Below, in pieces: positions 10,859-24,929 of a stretch of DNA of 64,000 nt (its first letter is position 1; each line of letters starts with the position of its first letter). A program made the translations under genes and the position numbers. Below the pieces are notes generated by a model. The model saw only the letters and a program-made list of their open reading frames with translations, did no database searches and was not told the origin of the DNA. The DNA is from Straminergon stramineum (lineage: Eukaryota; Streptophyta; Bryopsida; Hypnales; Calliergonaceae): NCBI GenBank assembly GCA_963920665.1, contig OY987267.1, positions 23,188,001-23,252,000 of the forward strand, given 5' to 3'.

Positions 10859-13800
10859 ATGTTGCTGCAGAATGGAGCTGCTGGTGAAGCTGCTGCCGAT
10901 CGCCGAATCCGCATCCCTCCTGGTCTAGCGCAAGAAGATGACGGCTTTAAAAGGACGTCCAATTGGTGGACGGCAGCGGCCTACAACATTACGGCCATTG
11001 TTGGTCTTGGTGTGCTGGGGCTCCCGTATGCTATGGTGTTTCTCTCCTGGTTTGAATTCATCTTGGGCCTCAAATCCTTCTATGAAATGTCCATGTGTTT
11101 CTGCTTATACTCTTGTATGAATATGTTAGTTTTGTCAGTTTCATCGATTTGATTCTACAGGAAGTTCCTTTTTTAAAGATTTAAGCATGACTTTGGAAGA
11201 AGGAGACGTTGTTTGGGCAAAACATCACTTTGTTTGCCATCCTTAGTAGAGGACTCTGGAGTGTGTAGGGGTTAAGAAGTAACCTTGAAATTGAACTAGT
11301 TTAAGGGATATCATCTATCTGCGTTAAAAGAGTAATTAAGTTTGAAATTTTAAAAAATCTTGGCAAAAATTATCTTGCTATTATCCGAAGAGTGCCTCTT
11401 CTGCAGTGATGCATAACGTGACTGCACAGGCTACTAATGTCTGAATAAGCATGGTTCATATCATGAAATTGTCATAGTTTTGTTGGCAAACGGGAGAAAA
11501 TTACAATTCTTGAAACAGGTATGTTTTGGATATCATGTGACTAAACCATAAATTTTCGAAGTGGTGTTCATCGGTGTAAGTTTGACCCTTGACTCTCATG
11601 CTTGCAAGTTGTAATGGTGTAGACTTTAGGCAAGAATCAATCTAGTGGTTGGTTTTAGAACCAGGGTTGCAATTTGGTCTGGTTACCAGTTAGACCTTGC
11701 CACAGATGACAGTATGTCTATGCAGAGTGTATGCTTAGACTCAGCATTTTGTGTGTTGTTGTTGCAGGGGTGGACTGGTGGTAATGGCTCTCGCATGCTT
11801 CATCACCTACTTCACATTGAAGCAATTGGTGGAACTACATGAAGTTGACTTTGGGAAACGGTACATGACATACCAAGATCTTGGGGATCGAGCATTTGGT
11901 GCCCCCTGGGGTCAAAGGATTGTTCTGCCCATGCAAATGGTGGTGGAGGTCAGTATGGATGTGCTCTTCACTGTTGCTGTAGGAGAGGCGATGATACGCA
12001 TAGTGGGAAATTGCCATGATGGTCATCAAGAAGAAGTGCACATTTTTATTTGGTTTGGAGCATTTGGTGCCCTCCAAATTGCCCTCTCTTGTGTGTTACC
12101 AGATTACAGCTCCATCAAATGGATTGCAGTGGTTGCAGCAGTCATGTCAACTTGGTAAGCTTTTCATCTTTCAGTAGGCCATCTTTCATTAGGCCTGTAC
12201 AACAGCATGAGTCTGATCATAACTTTAGGTTCCTATGTACATTTTAGATGGCAGTTCTGGGTGCACAGAGCTTAGATCTGTTGCGATATGCTCTGTATCA
12301 ATGGTCAATGTTGCTTGAAACCTTGAACATCCTAAGCCCATATTCTGGATGATGAACATTGTGCTTCTCGATGATGTTTTGTCCAAGAAGATGTCTCATA
12401 ACTCTCATTTATCCAAATACTGTGCTTGAACCTTCAGAAAGCTACCTTTCTTTATGACCAGATTGATGAACTTGCGGTAAGTAATATGTTGTTCAAAGAT
12501 ATAGTATAAAAATATTTAAACATTCCATAAGTATTTGAGCAGTATGGGTTAAACTGCATCAAATGAATTTTGTCACTTGTATATATTTTGATTTCAGTCG
12601 TTGCTGTGCTTACAACTTCCTCTCCTTGATTGACAGCTACTCAACAATTGCATGGATCACACTTGTGTCTGCCAAAGTTCGACCTGATCATGCTAGCTAT
12701 GAGCACCCTGAGAATCTGCCAGGAAGCAGTTTAGGTGCTGATACAAGACATGTGGGATTACATCAAGCTGATCTTTCACTTCAAGCCTTCAATGCAATTG
12801 GAGTTATTGCGTTTGCATATGCCGCTCACAATGTGGTTTTGGACATTCAAACGGATTTGCCGTCACCCTCGGAGAAAGCGATGATGAAGGGAGTGAAGTT
12901 CACCTACCTGGTGGTAGCATTGTGCTACTTCCCCATGGCCATTGCTGTGTACAGTGTGTATGGGAACCAAGTAAGCTCCAATGCCTTGGGTTTCATGGTG
13001 GGCAGAGTCCCACGAGGATGGGTAATTACAACGAACATCATGTTGATCATTCATCTTATCGGAAGTTATCAGGTAACTCACTTCACTAGAATAATATTTT
13101 GAGAGTTTTGTTTTCTGGATTCAACAAACCTCAATTTAATCTTGTCATTTAGAAGCTCTCACCTACAAATTATGTTGCTTCTCACTAGTCAATGAAGATC
13201 TCAATTGCAAACATACTGGGCACATTCAAAACAGAACTTATTTTGTGATGTAAAACATTCAAAACAGGAATTATTTTGTTATGAATGAGGATCACAATAG
13301 CAAAATGCTTACAGTAATGGAAAAATTAATTTGAAAGGTGACCTCTGCTTTGACGATTTTTCATTTAATAGTTATAGTCATGATCATAAGTTTGGCATTA
13401 CTATTGGATATTAGAACGCTTGGATATGCAACTCAATGAAAAGATTACAAGTAGAGGATCTTGGCATTAATGCATTAATAACACTAAATTTTTCATTGTC
13501 ATTGTTGTCAACCCAAAATGAAATATATCACTTGGGCATGGATTCTAATTGATCTATAAAAACTGTTGTAAATCCATACTTCAGCAAGGATTGTTTTGTT
13601 GGAATGGTTTACTCAAATCAAAGTAAATGTTGTATGCACTTGCAGATTTTTGCCATTCCTGTATTCAAGCTTTTAGAGGTCAAAACAAAATATCCCCCAT
13701 ATACTGTTCGAACAGTTTATATACGTAAGTATAATACTTGTCATGATTGCAGTTTCAAAATTTGTTAATTTTGTGTAAACAATTTTCTTGCCTAGGTTGT

Positions 13801-14883
13801 AGTATAATGTCTAATTCAAATTTAGTATAATATTAACAACATTGATTATTTTTTGAGTGATACTTTTGTGGGATTGCAGTTTCTACAACATTACTTGCAA
13901 TGGTGTTTCCAATCTTCTCTCCACTGCTTGGATTCTTTGGTGGATTTGTTATAGCTCCAACAACATATATTGTATGTTATATTCTTTATTATTCTATATT
14001 TTTTGAATTAATTGCTACTTGATATTCTAGTTAAATGAATTTGAAGACTATCCAGCTATTACAGATTTCATTACAATTATATCACTTAGAGTCCTATTAA
14101 TGACATTGGTGTATTAGGTTGTTTGCAGCTCCCTTGTATATTATGGTTGTGTATAAAAGGGAATTCGAGCAAGTGGACCAAACTCACAAGAGCACATTAT
14201 ATAAATTGGGTAAGTTCATTAACTTGACTGCATTTTCTTATTTTCCCCCTTGGTGTGAATGTACCTTGATTTGGTCTCTCAAGTGCATCAAAATGAACTT
14301 AGTTGCATTTTGATTTCATTTAAGTCACATTTGTAACATTCAAGAGTAAATGTATTTACCACACCATCATCCATTGTAGTACATTTGTTGTAGTTACATT
14401 CAAACTATATCTTTGAAAAAAGCAAAAAGAAAATGAAATGGTAAAATTCACCACAAATGATTAGGCGACCTTCCATATTTCTTAGCAAATATAAGTAAGT
14501 CATGCAGAGGCTTTTGCTACAATTCTAGTTATTTTTTTCTGAATTTTTTTTTCAGTTTCTAATGACATAAAATTTGGCCCACATGAATTAAGTTTTCACA
14601 ATGCCAACAATTTTTGCATTTTTTTGTACATGAAACATTGCCAGGTTTTGCGGGGTAAAGGATGGCTTTGAGTGCCCTGATTGCATCTGAATATCTGATG
14701 TGTTCCATGGTGGCCTTTTTGCAGGCTTGTATCATACTTGGATTCATTATAATGATTTTTGCTGTTGTGGGTGGAATCGGCAATCTGATTAAGCAGACTA
14801 GTATTTATAATTTCTACAGCATTTTCACAAAGACATGGAAAGAATCTGGATTGTATCCTAATCGCAATTGTGCCCTTGCCTAA
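10859..14883 (+). CDS. LHT-type amino acid transporter (AAAP family), complete, 7 exons
   Basis: Predicted 474-residue proton-coupled amino acid permease of the lysine/histidine transporter group, acting in a membrane, probably the plasma membrane. Coding exons: 10859-11049, 11768-12154, 12637-13072, 13646-13724, 13880-13971, 14129-14209, 14725-14883. Every junction is GT-AG and the frame is kept. Exon 1 gives the family signature NWWTAAAYNITAIVGLGVLG (from about residue 35). Exon 2 carries KQLVELHEVDFGKRY. Exon 3 carries YSTIAW, FAYAAHNVVLDIQ and ALCYFPMAIAVYSVYGNQ. Exon 5 gives FFGGFVIAPTTYI, exon 6 LPCILWLCIK, and exon 7 ends the hydrophobic core (GFIIMIFAVVGGIGNLI). Length and order match plant LHT1-like proteins (about 440 aa) with a slightly longer tail. 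The chosen ATG gives a short acidic/basic N-terminus as in LHTs; an in-frame ATG at 10718 would read through repeat R3 and is less likely. Substrate specificity cannot be told. Confidence 0.93.
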
Positions 14884-15712
14884 TTTCTATGGAATTTTTA
14901 TATACACGGAACAAATCTGGATTTTTTCTTGATTGTACACTCTTCACGAGTTTTTTGTAGTGAAAATCAACACTAGCAATGAAATGGGCTTGTTGTGACA
15001 ACTTTTTACAAACTTCATGGTAGAGAAATTGGGTCATCCTTCAATTCTAGAGCACTTTTATTCACAATATTTGGACACTTGCAAACCAGATATGACATTT
15101 TGTATAAGTGAATTGTGAGTAAATTTTTGTTTATGTTTGGAAATGGAGGAAATAATTTAAGGAATTGGTTTTTGGATCAACCATATATTTCCGAAAATTA
15201 ATTCTTGGACTCTTGAAGACTAAAATCTAGATCCTTGTGTCATTAAAATGTCACCAAATAATTAAAATATAGAACATGCCATTGCCCCTTTTGAGCTCTA
15301 ATAAAATATTACATATAGTGTGTTCTATAGCTTTTGTAGTATGTCCTACAGTTTTTTAAATCATACCTAATAAAATAACTAGAGCAATTCTATTTATACG
15401 ACATCAACGCTCTTAATCTAATTAGGTGCATGAAAGTCTAGATAAACTTTTAAAATTGACCCTACTTTGTACAAAATTAGAGGATATTATGGATGGTTGT
15501 TCTTGATCATTGCACATGATGCCTCAATTGAGTGCATTCTCTTTTACTTTGCCATTAAAACTAATGCAATAAAAATGTGTCAACCTTTTTTAATCTTTAT
15601 GATAAGGATTCCATAAGATTTCAATTCTAATTTAAATTAATCCCTTAATTTCAACTTGTTCACCTTGTATTTGGGTCCCTATCTACCTTCTTTTGACCAT
15701 CTCTTTCTTAAT
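14884..15712. other. Transporter 3' region and AT-rich intergenic DNA
   Basis: The 3'UTR of the transporter should begin here; possible AATAAA-type signals occur near 15300. No other gene seen. Confidence 0.45.
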
Positions 15713-16650
15713 TTAACCCCCAAAGGATCAAGTGTTCCCTCAGGGGATATTGTAAGGTTTAGGTGCGTTCCTATGATCTCAAATTTTGACTTGATTTTTT
15801 GAATTTTTGTTTGAAGATAGGAAAATTTATTAGTTTTCAAGGAATGTAATTTTTATTTCAATTGGTGTACAAGAACAAAAGTTATGCCAATCTAAGCTTA
15901 AAGACTAGTTTGCAAGGTAATACAAAAAAATCACAAAAACTCCAAATTAAATTAAATTTTTTTGTTTCTTATAGAAAATATCTTTTTCCATCTAGAAAGA
16001 TCTTATTCATTGATTTCATTCCAATTTGACGAGTGATTAGAAAGTTACAGGGTCTTGTTTTTTAGGCAATCTAATCATCTTCATCAAAAAAAACTTACAG
16101 AACTCATTTTTTAACTTGATTTTCACCATTTTTTCAAGAAAACATTTCCATGTGGTTAAGTTTGTTTGCTAGAAATATCTCATTGTTGCAATTATTGTAT
16201 TTCAATTCTATCTTAGAACTATTAAAGATATGATTTTTCCTTCTACCTTGTACCTACTTTTATATAAAAAAATTTTAAAGATTGAAAATGAATTTCTTTC
16301 TGTTTGAATTTTCCAAACTCTCAAGTCAATTCTTCAGTACAAAATTTTTTTAATCCAAAATCTACAATGCAAAAATTTGAAGTTAAAAAGATTCAAAGTC
16401 AAAAAATCTAGTCATGAAAGGTGCAATTTTTTTTATTTCTTCACTTTCAACGCAAATATCTTTGAGTTTCCATCTATGAGGTCAAAGTCTCTAAAATTTC
16501 TTCCATACATTCCTACACTTGTCTAGTGCAAGATCACATAGTTAGATATGCCAAAAAATTGTTTTTTGTTTCTAAAGTTTTGCACCTTGCAATAGAAATG
16601 GCAGTTTTGAGTCTTTTTGACAAAAAAAGGCCTTGGTCTCTATGGGTTGG
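15713..16650 (+). mobile_element. TTAA element, 0.9-kb family, copy a (decayed)
   Basis: Starts TTAACCCCCAAAGGATCA and ends near GGCCTTGGTCTCTATGGGTT, a decayed form of the GGCCTTGGTCCTTTAGGGGT terminus seen at 31880. The interior blocks are in the same order as the copy at 30964-31880: GATAGGAAAATTTATTAG, AAAGTTATGCC, TTCATTGATTTCATTCCAAT, AAAAATCTAGTC, CTAGTGCAAGATC, GGCAGTTTTGAGT. Length about 938 bp. No intact coding region. Confidence 0.7.
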
Positions 16651-19194
16651 CCTTCACGTTAGTATTCCTTTCCACTTATCCTTCAAGATTATTGATGCCA
16701 ACTCTCTTTTTTGGTGTCATGGTGCCAAATTGGACCATTTCAAAAAAAAATATGTACTTTTTATACAAAAAGTATTCTTTTTTAGCTAGAAATTTTCCAT
16801 TTCTATGTAAAATAAGGATTTAGTTGTCAAATTTGGATGAAAATGTGCATAAGTATGACGGAAAAGGATTTTTTGGTCCAAAAGATTTATGAATGTGGAT
16901 ATATAGTGCTTCACCAAACTTTGAGTGATCGTTGTCTTAGCACTTTCCCCCAGAGTAAAAAAAAATACATGATTGATGTATTGCTTGTACTTTTCAATAC
17001 CACTTGAAATAAAAGAGATTTTTTGGGACCCTATTAAATAAAACAAAGTATTCAATATACTATCATAATATTCTATATAAATTTATATATTCTTGGACTA
17101 TAATGTTTGATTTCAACACCATATATTAATTCTATTAGCACTATAAATTTTATGTCATTGAATGATTGCAAAAAATACTTGAATGTCTTTTTTCTATCCC
17201 ATACTTCCAACAATGGTTTTTAGTCCTAACTTTTGCAAAACACCTCCAAAAGATCCAATATTCATAACTAAGATATATAAGGCAATTGTATTCTTTAGAT
17301 AGTTTGTAAATTTTTCACATCTCCTATTTAAATGGATTTTTATTTTGGAGGTTTTAGAATTGTTTTGGGTTTATTTGAAGCCATTTATTAGGATTCTTAA
17401 ACTATAACACTGTTTTTCACCAAAAGAATTTTCCAAGATATTAATATATTTTTATAAGCTTTAAATCGTACTATATGATAGTGAAACAACATAGCAAAAT
17501 AACCTTCCATAGGCCTCATATCAAATGTAATGAACAATTCCATTTGATGAATAAATCTCTCACTTCATTGCCAAAATGGCAATTTTCACATCAAATATTC
17601 AAGGAAATACACATGTTAAATTTTTCAAAAAGATAATCACTTTTTTATTACCGTACAATTCACCAGTGCTACAACATTTAATTTGTAATGAAATTAAAGA
17701 AAATTTAAGGGATTATCTTAGACTCCTTTATTGGGAATGTCATAGATTGTTCTGAAATTGGCATATAAAACTAACCTCAACCACAATAAAGACAAAATGA
17801 TTATGTCAATTGCTCCCCAAGAAAAATAATTGAGTTTATAGCAAATATTGGCATATTGCAACCACCAATCATAATCATAATCTTCACTTTTTCCTACCCT
17901 TAAAGTGTGGCAATTATAATCTAAACTAGACAAAATGAAGACATAATCAAGGCTCAATAGCAAAGGATAAAGTTTGTCACATGAAGGTCTTATATCTCTA
18001 CCATAATTCAATTAATCCCGTTTATGTCAACTAACTATATTACATCATATGGTGAATGCATCACATAGGTAAACTCCCTACAATTTTTTTGCATTCTTGT
18101 TTCCCTAAATGGAGAAAATGGTTACTTTGATGTCAAGATTTTTCAATGAAAAAAAATATAAATAATGACAGTTATAATTGTAAGATCTTAATCTCAATTT
18201 CATGTAGAAAATGTACACAAATTTTCAAACTAAAATTCCTTATCATTTGCAAGATCTACAGCTCCAAGTAGAGAGTTAGTTATTTTTCCATAGTATACTC
18301 ATGGAGGTTTCTCAATTTTCAACTTTAGAATTCAATGATGATTACAAAATGTTCAATTTAGTTTTCATCATGGTTTTCATCTTTTAGTATAATGTACAAT
18401 ACATGCTAAGGTGGGAAGCTAGCATACCAAAAACCAAAATTTATATCCACTTCATGAAAAACTTATGCAACTTACAATACTATGATCCCTTAGAAAAGAA
18501 TAAAAACATCAAAAACATCAATAAGTTTATCAAAATTTGAAAAACTACCTTTCTATATAATCCAAAGTAGTGCATTTTTCTACTAAAACAAGAGAAAACA
18601 TGGGACATTTTGGTTGAAAAAAGGTTTAAAGCAAAAAATTCCTAGAAGATGATTTTCCAAGCCATTGCAAGGAAGAAAGTCATCACCTATAAAAAAAATA
18701 CCCAATAAAGTGGCAATTCCTACTCATAAGACCTTCAAAAATTGCAAAAATTGAATTTTTGAGTTCAAGTCACTCAAAAATTCATAGGAAATGCATCCCA
18801 ACTCAAGAGTGCATGCAAGTTGTATTTTCAAGTTTGCATAAAAAATGCTCATCCAAAATATGAATTTTATGCATAAGCAAGTCAAAAGTCAAACCCCAAC
18901 AATTGATTGAAACCTCAAAAACCACAATTTGGTTGCAAATAGTTTTAGGACTTGATTGTAGACTACACTATTTGCAAGCCATAGAAACAACACCTATAAT
19001 AGATATTTTCTAGTATTACATGAGCTTTGTCAATTTTATCATACCTATCATGTATAAGTCTTCAAATTTCCTCAAATCATATTGAAACCACACATTAATG
19101 ATATTGTACATTTTCCAAATTTTTTTCTACAAATGAATACATTTACATAGATATTCATGAATGTTTGAGATATATGTATATATTGATATCAATT
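16651..19194. other. AT-rich intergenic DNA
   Basis: No supported gene. A minus-strand frame open at 17718-18011 is AT-rich, and I found no exon context for it. Otherwise decayed, repeat-like sequence. Confidence 0.5.
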
Positions 19195-19425
19195 CAAGGT
19201 CAGTGTGGCCTATGCCATTGCCATAGCCAAAATAAAAATAAAAGTAATTTTTTAATTCATAGAAACATCAAAATTCAATAACTTTCACACCATAGGTCTA
19301 AACATCACAAGACAACTTGTAGAGAGTTTTCCTAAGATACCAAGAACACAACTAGGGGACACATGGTCCAAGAGATTTCACCATAACAAACAAAACAAAC
19401 AAACAAATAGTGTAACTTAAGATCT
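19195..19425 (+). repeat. Dispersed repeat R1, copy 3
   Basis: GTGTGGCCTATGCCATTGCC, AAAATAAAAATAAAAGTAAT, TAACTTTCACACCATAGGTC, GGGGACACATGGTCCAAGAG and TTCACCATAACAAACAAAAC align in order with the copy at 53010-53265. Confidence 0.65.
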
Positions 19426-20126
19426 AGACTAATGTGTACTATACCATTGCAAACATGAGCTAGTGAAATGCCATTATTTTCTTATGAACAATTTAAAATT
19501 TTAAAATGAAAACAAATACGAGTTAAATGTGAGTGAATTCATAAAATGGTGACTTTCCAACCCAATTCCAACCATTTCATCCCCGATTCCAAAATTTTGG
19601 GTTCCAATTGCACACTCAATGCAAAAAAAAAATACACTAGAATGCAACACAACTGATTTGGATCCAACAGTAGAGCTCGGAATTGGGTTGCAGTCCATAA
19701 TGGATCTGCTTCCCTTAAATGGAGTGCACAGATGGTGTACCCGTATATAAAAGATCCACATACACTAAATTTGAGGTAGGGAATACCGATGTGGGTGCTG
19801 TATGTAGCAAACCAACGAGCGAAGAACGACTCCTACGCATTAACACGAGCAACATAACCAACAAGGATCAAGGATCAATGCGCACCAGTAAAATCCCTGA
19901 ACCTAGCTGTACCCTGCAAAGAGTCTCCCACTCTCCGCAATGTGGGTAGATCGCAGACATGTACACCTCATGTAACTGCAGCACCTTCTGTATCAATTAG
20001 AAACTAAGCAATTTCTAAGATACTCTGGCAGCTGACATGCAGAGCAACATTAATCAGGGCATATGCAGAATACCAACTGGGTGTCCTCATCTATGGATGT
20101 CTCCTACCCCTTTCGAGTACTTGTCC
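19426..20126. other. TRAPPC2 downstream region
   Basis: Base composition changes near 19640 from AT-rich to balanced, suggesting the TRAPPC2 3'UTR and its flank. No second gene recognised. Confidence 0.4.
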
Positions 20127-22231
20127 TCACAAATACTTCCTTGCAAGAGCACGGACCCTCGTATCAAAAAACGGCGAGGTGATCCTTGATCCGGGCACAT
20201 ACAGAGGGTTCAACAACATCTGCAGCTCACAAAAATTGCATTAGAAACTGAGGCAGTCTTATTCTTTTTAAAAGTAGATTGACGAGGGAGTACTATAGTA
20301 GAAGACCTACCATCCACAGCCTGCGTTTGATAGGGTATCAGAGGCAACGAAGTCCTATGCGCTTAAACTAGCCGGGACTGGGGTCTTCAAAAGCATCAGA
20401 TGTAGAGGAAGGCATAGGAGGCAACTTTATAGTATGCTGGGTTTCCACTTCTGGGTTCCCTATGATGCAAACTAACCAAGTGGATCAATTTAACATCAAA
20501 GGAACCACTATTTGAAAAACAGAGCTGGTGCTGCTCATGATAGATGACACATCCAAATGTTGGTTAAGGACGTCCATTATGAGTTCATTTTCCAGTATTT
20601 CTTTCTGCGGAGGTGAAAAGCACATAAGCAAAATAAGGACTACATAACCAGCGAGTCGCGGGAGTGGCGAGAAAGTTTATTGAAACCTAAACACGTCAAA
20701 TTGTCCGCATTATTGATTGAACACCTCACAAAAGACGAGAAGAGTTATGGGTTCTGATCTTCTTGCCAATAGCTGATGAGAGCGTGACAAAATAGCTTGA
20801 AACTTGAACCTGACATTATGGGAGGTCCTTATGTGATAGTCACGTAGAGATTCACCTTAATGTAGAGTTCATGGACTTCTTGAAAGAAGTTTTTGATGCC
20901 ATCTTCGTTACGAGAGTCGTGCAGTAGCATCAGCCGAGTGTGGCCCGCAGTCACATACACAGAGACCAGTAAATCGTTGAACTTATCCACCAACTTCAAA
21001 AACCTAACAACCCCAATACAATCACAATCATACAACAGATTTGAAGGACAATGTAGAGATCCGAAGTTTTGCAGTGAGAGATGATAAAAATCCATAGTTA
21101 TTACTGATCACAACAGAACAAGATTCTCAGCAGTACATTGGACTGTTTCAAGAACTTATAGACAGCATAGTAAAGAGAATTTTTCTTAAGATTCTAAGTA
21201 GGTCTCCCTACAGACATGGGGATCATTCGGAAGCCTCCCCATGATACATACGGAGGCGTCCACAGGATCATTGTGCCCATAGGGCGATCTCCCATATTCC
21301 CTGAGGAAGATTCTCTTTAAAAGTTCCTGAAACAATTTATTTTTATTGGAAGTAATGTTATTAGACGCACTCAAATATTGCGCTTATGAGCTTATATTCG
21401 TTGAATTGCTCAGAATGAATTCAACAATCTTAGCAGATTCCTTCAACAACCTTGCACATTCGTGACAGGCGAATTCATTTTCGATCATGGAACAGAGGTG
21501 GTTGAGTCGACTTACATATTATTGGTGTTCCAAACGGCATCTTGGACAATGTCCAGGGAAGCATGCAGAATAAATTGATGCAGGTGTGCTGCCTCGTCTT
21601 TCTGCATTCCAAATGACTTGGACAATGAGAATTTTACAGCCACACACTGTATCATCTACCCGTATCAATCGACCGCAAAACATTTCTCGATTATGACAGG
21701 AACAGAATTGGAATCAAAGGTTGCGCAAAACATTGCAACAAACGACCGAAGACTAAGCCGCGGATACAACCTCCGATTCTTATAGAAAACTCACCTTTAG
21801 AACAATAGGGGTTTTCAGACCTTGGGGAATAAGCATTGACAAAGAATGTGGTTGAACTTGTTACTGACCAATCACAACATTCAATAAAATACACAATTTG
21901 AAGACCCCGAGTGATGCCTATCATTCTGAACAAGAAAATTATTATAGTCACGTTCATCGGTGAGCAACAATGAAAAACATGCGGATCTTGATGTTCAATT
22001 CAAACACAGTGTCATTAGCCAAGTGAAAGAGGTGGAAAGCAGGTTTAGGGTTCAAGAATTTCGTGTCCACTCCCCAATTGCCATCGATCGCATTCAAGTC
22101 GTCTGAAAGCAACTAATGAAGTATTCCACAATGGCGAGTAACAAACCCACCTTGGGAGCAGTCCCGACTTCGCTTTCGTAGATGGGACTGTCATCGCGCG
22201 ACACAATGACGAAGCAGGCCGTGCTCGACAT
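20127..22231 (-). CDS. TRAPPC2: TRAPP complex subunit 2 (sedlin / Trs20), complete, 4 exons
   Basis: Small longin-fold subunit of the TRAPP tethering complexes, which act as exchange factors for Rab GTPases in ER-Golgi and Golgi traffic. Coding exons on the minus strand: 22231-22151, 21601-21516, 21003-20856, 20219-20127. All junctions are GT-AG, and the total is 135 residues plus TGA, the length I recall for the Arabidopsis protein. Exon 1 gives MSSTACFVIVSRDDSPIYES, exon 2 HLHQFILHASLDIVQD, exon 3 FNDLLVSVYVTAGHTRLMLL then HDSRNEDGIKNFFQEVHELY, and exon 4 NPLYVPGSRITSPFFDTRVR ending ARKYL. Family features are conserved throughout and there is no lesion. The ATG lies in GC-rich context, and upstream DNA to about 22560 is probably 5'UTR and promoter. 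A decayed copy of the first exon, part of intron 1 and upstream DNA lies at 33560-33990. Confidence 0.95.
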
Positions 22232-22700
22232 TTTCCTCCGCTCGCAATCCGGAAACTCACCTCAACCCTCTTCACGTCACATTCATGGAACCCGAGGACG
22301 GACGATTTCTGTAGACTCAATGGCCCTGTATCGAAATAATAGAATGTAGCCTAGTGCTAAAAAGAAGAATCGGCAATCCAGAATTACACGCTTCGGAAGC
22401 AAAGATCTCGACTACGAAAGAATCAAGAGGCTTCACAGACGCGAGGAGATTAGGGTTCCGCAGATCACACCAGCGAGTGTCAAACCTGGGAAACCAAATT
22501 GCGTCTGGAAGATTAGTGCGGTAAATTGCAAAGCTTGTGCCAGATCAAGCAGGCTGAGGAGGGGACAGGAGGCCTGGAAAGAATGAATGGGACAGAGCTT
22601 GCAAGACCTTGAGGTTTGGGTGCTGCAATCGGTCTCTCATCATTTCATGTGCAGGGCTGGCCAGAGGGTGATTTAAGGTGAGTACCCCCAAAACTGCCAC
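22232..22700 (-). promoter_or_regulatory. Probable TRAPPC2 5' flank / promoter region
   Basis: Balanced-to-GC-rich DNA directly upstream of the TRAPPC2 start codon with intact CpGs (for example TTACACGCTTCGGAAG, CTCGACTACGAAAG). The part from the ATG to about 22435 is also preserved in decayed form at 33790-33990. No TATA box or transcription start could be fixed. Confidence 0.35.
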
Positions 22701-23121
22701 TAAGGTAGACCAGCCCATTTCCGTCATCTTCCTATAACCGCCATCCTAGTTTTGGCCCCATCACCACCTTAAAATCCTCCCAAGTCCATTCACTGCACTG
22801 ACAATTTCAGTGCATTAATTTCAACTTTGGTAACGTGTCAGCCTTTGATTGGTGGAAACTCCGGTGTTAATAGGTAAATGTAATGGCGGTTATAGGTTGA
22901 GGATAGAACATTTATGACTCTAGTCTAGTGGCGGATTTGTAATTTAGGGCAGACCACTTTAAAAATTCATAGAAATTACAATTTTTATCGGAAAATTATA
23001 ATTCTACTTGGGTTTGATTCGTGAAACATGCACACACCTCTGAAAAATATGTGCCCCTCCTGGAGTTGGTCCTAATATACTCAGATTGCGAATCAGGGTG
23101 GTAATAGGCTGGTCTACCTTA
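22701..23121 (-). mobile_element. TA-flanked inverted-repeat element (TAAGGTAGAC family), copy B
   Basis: Begins TAAGGTAGACCAGCCCAT and ends ATAGGCTGGTCTACCTTA, a terminal inverted repeat of about 16-18 bp with TA at the edges. Reverse-complemented, it matches copy A (1622-2063) through most of its length. 421 bp, non-coding. It lies about 470 bp upstream of the TRAPPC2 start codon. Confidence 0.85.
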
Positions 23122-23374
23122 ATTGCTATTGTGCCTAATTACTATTGTTAGACTGTTCAAATTTTTATATTGTTTTGTTGGCAAGTGAAAGGAGGTTCCA
23201 ATGCACCACATAACACTACATTTGGTTTATGTATGCAAAAGTTATGAAGGAATAAAGTTTGGTTCTAAGATTGTTTCTTTCACATACTTAAGTATATAAT
23301 TGATTTTGGAGATGTACAATATACAAAGTGAAGATGGTGGTTTAGGACTAGTGGTGCATTTAGGGGTGCTCACA

Positions 23375-24017
23375 GTAACCCCTAAATGTGCAAGGCACTA
23401 TATTTTGGTGTCCATTCAACTTCGAAGTTATATAGAATCAGATCAATGTACTATTTTTGTTAGTTTCTTTTTTAGATGAAAATCCTTTAAACTATATTTT
23501 AAGTATAGAAACCCAATTTTGAAAAAAAAATGTTCACGATTTTTCTAGCAAAGATTTTGTGCAAGGGTGTCTATTGCAAATCTTAATTTTATAGAATTTG
23601 AGGCTCATATATACTAGATCATGGAGGAAAATCACATTGGAAATTCATTAAAAAAGAAGTTGTAAATTAGATTTTGAAAAGCATTAAATCAATTATAGTT
23701 ATGCATGCTATGTCCTTTAGTGTCGTATTTTTTCATGAACTCAATTTTAGATTTGACATGTAAATTGAAGTGCATTGAAAGACTTCAAATCACTTTCATA
23801 GTTTTAACACCTTTTTCATCAAACATTGCAATTTTTCAATCCATAAGTGATATTGTTATATTTTTTACATTTCCCACGTGATCCGTAACATGTCTTGTTT
23901 GAATTCATATGGTTATGATTTTTCTTAAATGATAAAACTAATCAAAAATTGGGCTTTTCATTTAGTCCTAATAAAACTTTAAGAAATTCAAAAAGGCCCT
24001 GGGCATTTAGGGGTTAA
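23375..24017. mobile_element. TTAA element with CCCCTAAATG termini
   Basis: Left end GTAACCCCTAAATGTGC (TTAA mutated to GTAA), right end GGGCATTTAGGGGTTAA; the terminal CCCCTAAATG is an exact inverted repeat. About 643 bp of AT-rich interior with no recognised protein. The interior is unlike the 0.9-kb family; only the ends and target type are shared. Confidence 0.65.
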
Positions 24018-24929
24018 CCCTGAAAAAATGGACCTATGATTGCAAATTCAAACATCCCAATCCTTCACTTTGATTGTTGTCATTTTGCAACTATCTATGA
24101 ATGAAATTCTCTTTTCTTATTTTTAAGAGAAATCACATCTAAAGATCCAAATTATCCATGTCTTTCCCAAGGTTAAAGTAAGGTAAAGGGTTCTAAAATG
24201 GTTCAAATGCATGCATAATGGTCATTTGATACCATAAATGCAAGGCTATAAGGTAGGATCACCTTAACCCTTAAAGTCCCGTTGTCCCCTTGGGAGATAA
24301 AATGGATTTTGGGCAAGCTCCTACAGTCTCAATATTCATCTTGATTTTTTGAAACTTTTTTTTGAAGATAGAAAAACTCAGGAGCTTTCTAGGATTATAA
24401 TTTTTATGTCATTCGATACCTAGGAGCAAAATTTATGGCACAAAAGTCTTTTTTTTCAATGCAAAGGGCAAAAATCCTCACACACTAAATTTTTTTTTTA
24501 ATTTTAAAGAATTTTTTTTTCATAGATTGTAATTTTATCTATCTAGAAAGTTTGGATTCATTCCATTTGGATTTGTTATGTAAAAGTTGTGGACAATCTT
24601 TTTTTTGGGCAATATTAATCAAAGCATCTTCTTGAAAAATTAACTTATAGGATTCATTTCATAATGCAATTTTCACAATTTTTCAAAAAAATTGTTTGAC
24701 AAGGTGAAGTTTTTTTGCTAGAAAAATTTGACCATTGGGATTATAGTGTTCAAATCCCATCTTTGAGCTATTAATAATTTAGTTTTCTTTTCAATATTGG
24801 ACCTACTTCTATTTAACAATTTTTTAAAGAATGAAAATCAAATGTATTTTGTTTTTGTTTTCTAAATTCCTAGACTTTCACTTCAATTCCTCAATACAAG
24901 AACTTTTCATTTCAAAGTTTGTAGTGGAA

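Noticed and set aside
17718..18011. 97-codon minus-strand frame rich in Tyr and Leu
   Set aside because: AT-rich surroundings, no splice-linked neighbours and no recognised family; openness is plausible by chance.
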